Assembly: GCA_031277355.1 (NCBI GenBank)
Contig: JAITMN010000148.1
Location: forward strand, 1-8,202
Origin: Nevskiaceae bacterium
GTDB taxonomy: Bacteria > Pseudomonadota > Gammaproteobacteria > Steroidobacterales > Steroidobacteraceae
Reading direction: 5' to 3'
DNA: 8,202 bases
Part shown: piece after piece, positions 1 through 7,014 of the stretch
Numbering within the stretch: the first letter of the stretch is position 1
Layout of the letters: each line of letters begins with the position of its first letter
The notes under the pieces: model-generated
Told to the model about the DNA's origin: nothing
The model's database searches: none
What the model saw: the letters and a program-made list of their open reading frames with translations, nothing else
Translations under genes and position numbers: made by a program

Positions 1-408
1 CTGGGCGGCAGCGTCGTCGATGCGCAGGCTGCGGCAACGCTGTGGCGCGACGTGCGCGAGCAGCGGCATGCCGCGTTTGCCGGCGCATCGCCGCTGTGGC
101 GTTTTGCCGTTGCCTCCACTGCGCCGCCGTTGTCGCTCGGTGCGGGCGCGGTGATCGAATGGAATGGCGCGCAGCGCTGGTTGCGCACATCGATGCCCGC
201 CGCGTCTTTGCGTGAGCGGGCGCGTGAACTGGGCGGGCATGCCACGTTGTTCCGCAATGCAGATTCGCCACACAACGGCGATGCGCAGCCGGATGTGTTT
301 ACACCATCGAGCGCGCCGCTGGCGGCCATTCAACGCCGTCTTCAGGATGAATTCGATCCGGCGCGAATCTTCAACCGTGGGCGCATGGTCCGCGAAGCGG
401 AGAGCTGA
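1..408 (+). CDS. glcE: Glycolate oxidase FAD-binding subunit GlcE, C-terminal part (5' end outside window)
   Basis: The reading frame is open from base 1 to a TGA at 406-408, giving the last 135 residues of a protein whose start lies to the left. GlcE is the second flavin-type subunit of the GlcDEF complex, which oxidises glycolate to glyoxylate and passes electrons to the membrane quinone pool. The recognisable part is the conserved C-terminus: GGHATLFR at visible residues 78-85 and FDPARIFNRGRM at 118-129, both typical of the C-terminal cap of GlcD/GlcE-family FAD-linked oxidases. Full-length GlcE is usually about 350 residues, so roughly 60% is missing at the window edge rather than lost by mutation. 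The next gene, glcF, begins one base after this stop, which supports the identification and a shared transcript. I see no frameshift in the visible part. Confidence 0.9.
   Translation: MGGSVVDAQAAATLWRDVREQRHAAFAGASPLWRFAVASTAPPLSLGAGAVIEWNGAQRWLRTSMPAASLRERARELGGHATLFRNADSPHNGDAQPDVFTPSSAPLAAIQRRLQDEFDPARIFNRGRMVREAES
399..404 (+). promoter_or_regulatory. Ribosome binding site of glcF, fixing a TTG start
   Basis: GGAGAG lies at the very end of glcE, five bases before a TTG codon at 410-412. No ATG or GTG near this point gives a GlcF-like N-terminus. The TTG does: translated as Met it gives MQTQLSEEF, close to the start of E. coli GlcF as I recall it. The site therefore decides the start of glcF, while the same frame stays open upstream as far as position 164 only by chance inside glcE. 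Confidence 0.75.
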
Positions 409-409
409 A

Positions 410-1663
410 TTGCAGACGCAGTTATCCGAAGAATTCCGTGGCACTCGCGAAGGCGAGGACGGCGCGGCGTTGCTGCGCAGTTGTGTGCACTGTGGATTTT
501 GCACGGCCACCTGCCCGACGTATCAACTGCTGGGCGATGAACGGGATGGCCCGCGCGGGCGCATCCATCTGGTGAAGCAATTGCTGGAAGGTCAGGCGGC
601 GTCGGCCAGCACGCGGCTGCATCTGGACCGCTGCCTCACTTGCCGCGCTTGCGAGAGCACTTGTCCTTCGGGCGTGCAGTATGGGCGGCTGCTGGATATT
701 GGCCGCGCGGTGATCGAGCGCAAAGCGCCGCGATCATCGCTGCATCGTGTTGCGCGAAGGTTGTTTGCGGCGTTCCTGACCGGGCCGCTGTTTGCGCCCG
801 CAGTACGCATGGGGCGCTTGGCGGGGCCGCTGTTGCCGTTGCGATGGCGCATCGATGGGCGTGATGTTGGCCTTTCGCACGCGGCCACGGCTTCTGCTTC
901 GCTGAACTCGCCGAAGGCCACACCCACGCGCCGCATGCTCTTGCTCGATGGCTGCGTGCAGCCCGCGCTGGCTCCCCAGATCGACGCGGCGGCGCGTCGT
1001 CTGTTCGCCCGCTGCGGCATCGAGTTGGTCAACGTGACCAACGACGCCGGTTGCTGCGGCAGTGTTCATCACCATCTCACGTTGCCCGATGGTGCGCTGA
1101 CTCGTGTTCGCGCCAACATCGACGCCTGGTGGCCGTTGGTGGAATCCGGCATCGAAGCCATTCTGACCACCGCCTCCGGCTGCGGCACGATGCTGCGCGA
1201 CTACGCGCATCTGCTGCGCGACGATCCGGCCTACGCGCAACGCGCCGCGCGAATCAGCGCGTTGGCGCGTGATCCTTCCGAGATATTGGCCGCCGAAGCC
1301 GCGCAGCTTGCAACACAACTACCCGCTGACGCGCCACCCACGCGCGTGGCTTTTCATTCGCCGTGCAGCTTGCAGCATGGCTTGCGCATCAAGGGCGTGG
1401 TGGAAAACCTGCTGCGCCAACTCGGCGCGCAGTTGACGCCGGTGGCCGATGCTCATCTATGCTGTGGTTCGGCGGGAACCTACAGCCTGTTGCAGCCGGC
1501 GCTGTCCGAGAAACTGGGGCACGCGAAGGTTCAGGCATTGCAGGCCGGGCAGCCGCAAGTGCTGCTCACTGCCAATGTCGGCTGTCTGCGTCAGATTGCG
1601 CAGCGCAGCCAATTGCCGGTACTACACTGGATCGAGTGGGTGGAAAGGCGATTACGACGATGA
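410..1663 (+). CDS. glcF: Glycolate oxidase iron-sulfur subunit GlcF
   Basis: This 417-residue protein is the iron-sulfur subunit of glycolate oxidase. It carries electrons from the GlcD/GlcE flavoproteins towards the quinone pool at the cytoplasmic face of the inner membrane. Two classical 4Fe-4S ferredoxin motifs are visible near the N-terminus, with cysteines 25, 28, 31, 35 (CVHCGFCTATCP) and 75, 78, 81, 85 (CLTCRACESTCP). Two CCG-type cysteine-rich domains follow: GCCGSV at 214-219 with SGCG at 256-259, and HSPC at 316-319 with CCGSAG at 351-356. This is the complete domain set of GlcF and related heterodisulfide-reductase-like subunits, and the length is normal for the family (about 407 in E. 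coli). The start is TTG at 410, chosen from the Shine-Dalgarno site and homology. The gene begins one base after glcE and its stop overlaps the following lipoprotein start as ATGA. No key cysteine appears to be missing. Confidence 0.95.
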   Translation: MQTQLSEEFRGTREGEDGAALLRSCVHCGFCTATCPTYQLLGDERDGPRGRIHLVKQLLEGQAASASTRLHLDRCLTCRACESTCPSGVQYGRLLDIGRAVIERKAPRSSLHRVARRLFAAFLTGPLFAPAVRMGRLAGPLLPLRWRIDGRDVGLSHAATASASLNSPKATPTRRMLLLDGCVQPALAPQIDAAARRLFARCGIELVNVTNDAGCCGSVHHHLTLPDGALTRVRANIDAWWPLVESGIEAILTTASGCGTMLRDYAHLLRDDPAYAQRAARISALARDPSEILAAEAAQLATQLPADAPPTRVAFHSPCSLQHGLRIKGVVENLLRQLGAQLTPVADAHLCCGSAGTYSLLQPALSEKLGHAKVQALQAGQPQVLLTANVGCLRQIAQRSQLPVLHWIEWVERRLRR

Positions 1664-2541
1664 AAATGCGGTCGATTCTGTTGATCGTGCTGTTTGCCGC
1701 AGGCTGCGCGCAGCAATCCGACAATGCGGCTTTCAGCGGCGGCGCGGCTGCGCCGATGGCGGCAGACGTCATTGGGGAGGAAGTATCGCAGTCGGAGTCT
1801 TCCGCGTCGGAGGCCGTATCGCCTCAGCCCTCTGGCCCCATGCTGGCCTATCGCTATCAATACGGCATTTCGCTGGCTCCCGAACGGCTGCGCGCCACGC
1901 TGGCGCAACATGAAGCGCAGTGCGTGGCCGCAGGCACGGCGCAATGTCAGGTCATCGAATCATCGGTGTCTGAGCAGCAGGAGCGGTGGATCACCGGCAG
2001 TCTGAACATCCGCGCCACGCCGGCATGGCTGAGCGGCCTGCGTGATCGGCTCAGCGCCGACGCGGCCAATGCCGGCGGACGCCTGTTCCAATCCAGCGTG
2101 CAATCGGAGGATTTATCGCGGCAGATCGTGGATACCGAAGCCCAGCTTCGCGCCAAGACGACGCTGCGGGATCGTCTGCAACAATTGCTGGCGACGCGCC
2201 CCGGCAATCTGTCCGACTTGCTGGAAGCCGAACGCGCCTTGGCGCAAGTGCAGGGTGAACTCGACGCCACGCAATCGGTGTTGGCGATGATGCGCGCCCG
2301 CGTGGCGATGTCGGTGGTGACCATTCGCTACGAGTCGGTGGCCACGATGTCCCAGCCCAGCGTTTGGCGGCCGATCCAGGAGGCGTTCTCCGATACGGCG
2401 GCTGTCTTCGTGGATTCGCTGGCGATGCTGATGCGGGCGGTGGTGTTCCTCGCGCCGTGGGTATTGGTCGGCTGGATTGTCTTTCGCGTGGCGCGACGCT
2501 TCGGATGGTTTCGCCGACGCCAGCGCACGCCGCCGCAATAG
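1660..2541 (+). CDS. DUF4349-domain lipoprotein with C-terminal membrane helix
   Basis: This 293-residue envelope protein starts at the ATG that overlaps the glcF stop (ATGA, 1660-1663); AAAGG at 1644-1648 is a weak, rather distant ribosome site. The N-terminus is a lipoprotein signal: basic residues at 2 and 4, a hydrophobic stretch 6-14, and a lipobox-like AAGC with Cys16 as the predicted lipidated residue. A low-complexity Ser/Ala/Gln linker (about 17-60) precedes the conserved region from about 61. Residues 150-215 are heptad-rich and probably coiled-coil (including RQIVDTEAQLRAKTTLRDRL, then DLLEAERALAQVQGELD), the hallmark of DUF4349. A hydrophobic segment at about 258-276, followed by an Arg-rich tail, looks like a transmembrane helix with its end in the cytoplasm. 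Cys88 and Cys96 could pair as a disulfide. The function of DUF4349 is not established. The overlap suggests co-translation with glycolate oxidase, but a functional link is inference. Confidence 0.85.
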   Translation: MKMRSILLIVLFAAGCAQQSDNAAFSGGAAAPMAADVIGEEVSQSESSASEAVSPQPSGPMLAYRYQYGISLAPERLRATLAQHEAQCVAAGTAQCQVIESSVSEQQERWITGSLNIRATPAWLSGLRDRLSADAANAGGRLFQSSVQSEDLSRQIVDTEAQLRAKTTLRDRLQQLLATRPGNLSDLLEAERALAQVQGELDATQSVLAMMRARVAMSVVTIRYESVATMSQPSVWRPIQEAFSDTAAVFVDSLAMLMRAVVFLAPWVLVGWIVFRVARRFGWFRRRQRTPPQ

Positions 2542-2555
2542 CAAATCCCGGCGGC
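2529..2555. terminator. Hairpin between the converging lipoprotein and RND genes, possible weak bidirectional terminator
   Basis: GCCGCCG at 2529-2535 pairs perfectly with CGGCGGC at 2549-2555 around a 13-base loop. It spans the 15-base gap between the two stop codons and the last codons of the lipoprotein gene. There is no run of T after the stem on either strand, so it does not meet the usual intrinsic-terminator pattern. Its position, where two transcription units meet head-on, is the main reason to list it. In GC-rich DNA a 7-bp stem can also arise by chance. Confidence 0.3.
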
Positions 2556-2556
2556 T

Positions 2557-5500
2557 CTACGTGTGCTGGCGAAGTTTCGATTTGGAGATCGTGCGCACCA
2601 GCACATAAGCCAGCGGCACGAACAACACCGCCAGGATCGTGCCGGCGATCATGCCGCCGATCACCGCAGTGCCGATGGCGATGCGGCTTTGCGCGCCCGC
2701 GCCGGTGGAGAGGGCCAGCGGCATCACGCCGAAGATGAAGGCCAGCGAAGTCATCACGATGGGCCGCAGCCGCAGCCTTGCGGCTTCCATCGCTGCTTCA
2801 CGCGCAGTGCGTCCACCGCGCTCGGCCTGTTCGGCATATTCAACGATCAGGATCGCGTTCTTCGCCGCCAGGCCCATTGTCGTGAGCAGGCCCACCTGAA
2901 AATACACGTCGTTGTAGAGCCCGCGCAGCCACACGCCCAGCACCGCGCCGAGCAGTCCCAGCGGCACCACCAGCATCACCGCCACCGGGATCGACCAACT
3001 CTCATACAGACCGGCAAGACACAGGAATACGACCAGCAGCGAGATCGCATACAGCAGCGGCGCCTGACCGCTGGACTGACGTTCCTGATACGACAACCCG
3101 CTCCAGTCGATGGCCGTGCCCGGAATCTTCGCAGCCAGGTCTTCCATGTGCTGCATGGCTTCGCCGGTGCTGCGGCCGGGTGCAGCCGCACCCTGAATTT
3201 CGTAGGAAGTCCAACCGTTGTAGCGCGTCAACGAATTCGGCGCGCGTTTCCATGATGTGGTGGCAAAGGCCGAGAACGGCGCCATCGAACCATCGGCGGT
3301 GCGCACATACCAATGCGACAAATCTTCAGGACGGCTGCGAAACGGCGCATCGCCCTGCACATACACGCGCTTGACGCGGCCACGGTCGAGAAAGTCGTTC
3401 ACATAGGTGCCGCCCCAGGCCGTGGTGAGCGTGCCATCGACGTCGGCGGGCAACAGGCCCAGCGCGCCGATCTTCTCCTGGTCGATGTCCACGCCCAAAG
3501 TGGGCGTGTCTTCCAGTGTGTTGGAACGCACCAGCGTCAGCAGCGGGTCGGCGCGTGCGGCGGCGAGCAATTGATCGAGCGCGGCGCGGAATTGCTCACG
3601 GCTCAGGCCGCCGGTGTTCAGCAGTTCCATCGTGAAGCCGCTGGATTGACCAATGCCGCGCACCGGCGGCGGATTGGTGGCGTAGAACTCCGCATCGCGC
3701 AGACGCCGGGACAGATTCTGCGTGGCGCGCTGCGTGATCGCATCGGCGCTGCGCTGCTTGCCGGGGCGTTGATCCCAAGGCGCCAGCGCAATGAAACCGC
3801 GCCCGGCATTTTGTCCCGAGCCGGCCTGGTTCTGACCGACGATGGTGAAGACTTCCGGTACGTTCTCGGGTTCTTCGGCGATGAAGTAGTTTTCGATTTC
3901 GCGCACGGCCTGCATCGTGCGCGGAAAGGTTGCGCCGGGCGGCAGCGTGTATTGCAACTGCGCGCGGCCCTGATCTTCCACTGGCAGGAAACTGGTGGGC
4001 AGCAGCACGAACAGCAGCGCCATGATCCCGACCAGCACTGCATAGACGCAGAGCGTGATTGCGCGATGACCGAGCACCCATTGCACTGCGACGCGATAGC
4101 GCGCCGCCAGATGATCGAAGCCCCGCAGGAAGGCATTGCCCACGCGACGCAGCGCGGAGGGCGATGTGGCGGGGCCGGCCGTCTGATCGGCATGCCGGCG
4201 CAGCAGCGTCGTGGTCAGCGCCGGCGTCAGTATCAGCGCCACGCATACCGACAGCACCATCGCCGCCACCATCGTCACCGAGAACTGGCGATAGATTTCG
4301 CCGACCGAGCCGCCGAAGAACGCCATCGGCAGAAACACCGCCGACAGCACCAGCGCAATGGCCACCAGCGCGTTCTGAATCTCGCCCATTGCGCGGATCG
4401 TGGCTTCGTGCGAACTCATCTGCGGGTTCTCGCGCATCACGCGCTCCACCGCTTCGATCACGACGATGGCGTCGTCCACCAGCATGCCGATGGCCAGCGC
4501 GAGCGCGAACAACGTCAGCGTGTTGATCGAAAAGCCGGTGGCCGCGAGCACGCCGAATGTGCCCAGCAACACCACGGGCACCGCCACCGCCGGGATCAGC
4601 GTGGCGCGCCAGGTTTGCAGGAACACGAAGATCACGATCACCACCAGCACGATGGCTTCCAGCAGCGTCTTCACCACTTCGCGGATCGACAGCTTGACGA
4701 AGTCGGTGCTGTCCTGCGGAAAGGCATAACGGAAGTTGGGCGGGAAGTTGCTCGACAGACGCAGCACTTCGGCACGCACCAGTTCGGAGGTGGCCAGCGC
4801 ATCAGCCCCCGGAGCCAATTGCACCGCCATGCCCGAGCCCGGATGACCGTTGAGCCGCGCCAGATTGTTGTAGCTCTCGCTGCCCAACTCCACGCGCGCC
4901 ACATCGCTGAGCCGCACCACCGAGCCATCGGGCTGCGTCTTCACGATGATGCGCTTGAACTGCTCGGCGTCGGTGAGACGCGAACGCGCGGTGACGGTGG
5001 CGTTGAGCATCTGCTCCTCCGCCGACGGCAACGCGCCGATCTGCCCCGCCGCCACCTGCGTGTTCTGCGCCTGGATTGCGCTGACCACATCGCGCGGTAT
5101 CAATTGATAGCTCACCAACTGCGCCGGGTTCAGCCAGATGCGCATCGCATACTGCGCGCCAAACACTTGCATGTCGCCAACGCCGGGCAAGCGCCCGATG
5201 GCATCCTGCATCGTCGAGACCATGAAGTCGGCCACATCGCCGCTGGTGGCGGTGTCGGACTCATCGTAAATCGCAATCACCATCAGGAAGTCGGCGTTGG
5301 ACTTCGTGACCACCAGACCCTGTTGTTGCACGGCCTGCGGCAGTCGCGGCAACGCCTGTTGCACCTTGTTCTGCACCTGCACCTGCGCGATGTCCGGATC
5401 GGTGCCGCGATCAAAGGTGACGGTGATCGATGATGAACCGTTGCTGCTGGAGTTGGAGGAGAAGTAGATCAGGCCGTCGATGCCGGTGAGTTGCTGCTCG

Positions 5501-5697
5501 ATCACCTGCGTGATGCTGGTTTCCACCGTTTCGGCCGACGCGCCGGGATAGTTGGCGCGAATGTTCACCGAAGGCGGTGCGATGTCGGGATACTGCTCCA
5601 CCGGCAGCAACGCGATGCCGCCCACACCGGCCAGCATCACGATGATCGCCAGCACCCAGGCCAGTACCGGGCGATCGATGAAGGTGCGCGAAATCAT
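2557..5697 (-). CDS. acrB: RND multidrug efflux pump, inner-membrane permease (AcrB/MexB, HAE1 family)
   Basis: This 1046-residue protein is the proton-driven inner-membrane transporter of a tripartite efflux pump, which exports drugs, detergents or similar amphiphiles from the periplasm and inner leaflet. It has the full RND layout: TM1 at about 12-31, a first periplasmic domain to about 335, TM2-6 at 341-495, TM7 at about 545-565, a second periplasmic domain, and TM8-12 at 878-1035. Proton-relay residues match AcrB: Asp408/Asp409 in GMLVDDAIVVIE, Lys946 in GLAAKNAILIVE, Arg976 and Thr983 in RLRLRPIVMTS. GGSVGEIYRQFSVT (462-475) is another family signature. Length is normal (AcrB is 1049). 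The gene starts in an ATGA overlap with the adaptor gene, with no visible Shine-Dalgarno sequence, so its translation is probably coupled. The switch loop differs from AcrB (see findings). The symbol is by family; mexB is equally possible, and the substrate cannot be read from sequence. Confidence 0.95.
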   Translation of the reverse strand: MISRTFIDRPVLAWVLAIIVMLAGVGGIALLPVEQYPDIAPPSVNIRANYPGASAETVETSITQVIEQQLTGIDGLIYFSSNSSSNGSSSITVTFDRGTDPDIAQVQVQNKVQQALPRLPQAVQQQGLVVTKSNADFLMVIAIYDESDTATSGDVADFMVSTMQDAIGRLPGVGDMQVFGAQYAMRIWLNPAQLVSYQLIPRDVVSAIQAQNTQVAAGQIGALPSAEEQMLNATVTARSRLTDAEQFKRIIVKTQPDGSVVRLSDVARVELGSESYNNLARLNGHPGSGMAVQLAPGADALATSELVRAEVLRLSSNFPPNFRYAFPQDSTDFVKLSIREVVKTLLEAIVLVVIVIFVFLQTWRATLIPAVAVPVVLLGTFGVLAATGFSINTLTLFALALAIGMLVDDAIVVIEAVERVMRENPQMSSHEATIRAMGEIQNALVAIALVLSAVFLPMAFFGGSVGEIYRQFSVTMVAAMVLSVCVALILTPALTTTLLRRHADQTAGPATSPSALRRVGNAFLRGFDHLAARYRVAVQWVLGHRAITLCVYAVLVGIMALLFVLLPTSFLPVEDQGRAQLQYTLPPGATFPRTMQAVREIENYFIAEEPENVPEVFTIVGQNQAGSGQNAGRGFIALAPWDQRPGKQRSADAITQRATQNLSRRLRDAEFYATNPPPVRGIGQSSGFTMELLNTGGLSREQFRAALDQLLAAARADPLLTLVRSNTLEDTPTLGVDIDQEKIGALGLLPADVDGTLTTAWGGTYVNDFLDRGRVKRVYVQGDAPFRSRPEDLSHWYVRTADGSMAPFSAFATTSWKRAPNSLTRYNGWTSYEIQGAAAPGRSTGEAMQHMEDLAAKIPGTAIDWSGLSYQERQSSGQAPLLYAISLLVVFLCLAGLYESWSIPVAVMLVVPLGLLGAVLGVWLRGLYNDVYFQVGLLTTMGLAAKNAILIVEYAEQAERGGRTAREAAMEAARLRLRPIVMTSLAFIFGVMPLALSTGAGAQSRIAIGTAVIGGMIAGTILAVLFVPLAYVLVRTISKSKLRQHT

Positions 5698-6923
5698 TGC
5701 GAAGGCGTGGCGGCCGCTGCGTTGGCTCCGGAGGGATCGGCAACATCGCCTGATGTTGCTGTGATCGCTGCGGGCACCGCATTGACGCTATCTCCGGCTC
5801 TGACGCGGCTCAGCCCTTCGACGATCACATGCTCGCCGGATCGCAGCCCGCCAGACACCAGCCAGTTTTCACCGACGGTGCGTTCGGCGACCACGCTGCG
5901 CAGTTCGGCCTTGGATTCAGCGTTGACGATCAGCACCTGCGCATTGCCGCGCGCATCGCGCTGCACGCCCTGTTGCGGCACCAGCACCGCATCCTGCGCC
6001 TGCACCGGCGCAAACTGCGCACGCACGAACATGCCCGGCAACAGCAGCCCTTCGGTATTGGGAAAACGCGCACGCACCGTTACCGAGCCGGTGCTGGAAT
6101 CCACCACCGATTCGGCAAATTCCAGCACGCCCGCGTGCGGATACGAACTGCCATCTTCCAGCTTCAATTGCACCGCAGTGGACGTGCGCGCCAGATTGCC
6201 GCCGGCCACCTGGCGGCGAAAGTTCAGCAGATCACTGCTGGATTGCTGGATGTCCACGAAGATCGGATCGAGGCGCTGAATCGTTGCCAGTGGCGTGGCC
6301 TGCGCAGCCGACACCAGCGCGCCGGTGGTGACGAAGGAGCGGCCGATGCGTCCGGCAATCGGCGCGGTGACGCGCGTGAATTGCAGGTTCAGTTGCGCCG
6401 CTTCGGTTCCGGCTTTGGCGCGCTCCACCGCAGCGGCGGCGGCCTCGGCGGTGGATTGGGCGTCGAGCAGGTCTTGTTGGCTGATCACATTGGTCTTGGC
6501 CAGTTCCGCGTAGCGTTCGGCGCGCATGCGCGCGGCGTTGTTGGCTGCCGTGGCGCTGCTGAGGTCAGCGCGCGCCTGCGCCAGCGCAGCTTCGTAAACA
6601 CGTGGATCGATGCGGTAGAGCAGATCGCCGGCCTGAACCACTGCGCCTTCAGTGAACAGCCGTTCGCGGACGATGCCGGACACCTGCGGGCGCACTTCGG
6701 AGGTTTCGTAGGCGGTGGTGCGGCCGGGCAGTTCCAGCAGCAGTGGCACCGATTCGCCGCGCAGTTCGACATAGCCCACTTGCACCGGGCCGGTTTGAGC
6801 GCCGCGCCCCCCGCCGGCGGCGTCCTGGCGACTACAGGCCCCAATGCTTGCGAGGCAGGCCAGCAGAATCGGGAGGGCCGACTTGCAGCCGATGTTCTTG
6901 TCCTGGCGATTGGTGGCAGTCAT
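5694..6923 (-). CDS. acrA: RND efflux periplasmic adaptor (membrane-fusion lipoprotein, AcrA/MexA type)
   Basis: This lipoprotein bridges the RND permease to an outer-membrane channel. Two starts are possible: ATG at 6965 (423 residues) and ATG at 6923 (409 residues). Neither has a clear ribosome site. I prefer 6923 because it puts the lipobox IGAC at a normal distance, with the lipidated cysteine at residue 30 rather than 44. In 423-residue numbering, AcrA features run in order: LPGRTTAYETSEVRPQVSG (79-97) opening the lipoyl half-domain, an Ala-rich alpha-hairpin at about 122-195, the second lipoyl half with TRVTAPIAGRIG (197-208), a beta-barrel ending in LLLPGMFVRAQF (307-318), and a membrane-proximal domain with VPQQGVQRDARG (329-340). 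These match E. coli AcrA closely as I recall it. The stop overlaps the permease start by four bases, as expected for a pump operon. The Ala-rich C-terminal tail is probably disordered. Whether it is acrA or mexA by descent is not resolved. Confidence 0.93.
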   Translation of the reverse strand: MTATNRQDKNIGCKSALPILLACLASIGACSRQDAAGGGRGAQTGPVQVGYVELRGESVPLLLELPGRTTAYETSEVRPQVSGIVRERLFTEGAVVQAGDLLYRIDPRVYEAALAQARADLSSATAANNAARMRAERYAELAKTNVISQQDLLDAQSTAEAAAAAVERAKAGTEAAQLNLQFTRVTAPIAGRIGRSFVTTGALVSAAQATPLATIQRLDPIFVDIQQSSSDLLNFRRQVAGGNLARTSTAVQLKLEDGSSYPHAGVLEFAESVVDSSTGSVTVRARFPNTEGLLLPGMFVRAQFAPVQAQDAVLVPQQGVQRDARGNAQVLIVNAESKAELRSVVAERTVGENWLVSGGLRSGEHVIVEGLSRVRAGDSVNAVPAAITATSGDVADPSGANAAAATPSQ

Positions 6924-7014
6924 TGCAGGCGTCGGACTAGGTTTGTGGGCGATATTTCTGCGCATTATGGGTTCGTCGGCGCGTGGGGCCTAGCAAAAAA
7001 TTGCATAAGGGACG

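Noticed and set aside
164..409. Upstream extension of glcF to an ATG at 164
   Set aside because: It overlaps glcE and adds 82 Arg- and Cys-rich residues unlike GlcF. The TTG at 410 has a good ribosome site and a GlcF-like N-terminus.
1363..1659. In-frame upstream extension of the DUF4349 gene into glcF
   Set aside because: The extension has no protein-like features. The ATG at 1660 is followed directly by a lipoprotein signal that would be meaningless if internal.
3313..5433. A 706-codon open frame on the plus strand opposite the RND permease
   Set aside because: It lies wholly antisense to a strongly identified gene, and its product is rich in His, Arg and Gln with no recognisable domain. 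This is what the complement of a GC-rich coding sequence gives.
5425..5462. Serine/asparagine-rich run in the permease as a possible repeat insertion
   Set aside because: The run (residues 80-90) aligns without a gap to the MSSNSDSTGT region of AcrB, so it is a normal part of the porter domain.
6991..7006. GCAATTTTTTGC on the minus strand as a terminator between the exported-protein and adaptor genes
   Set aside because: The stem would be only four base pairs, with the T run forming the loop rather than following the stem, so it does not resemble an intrinsic terminator.
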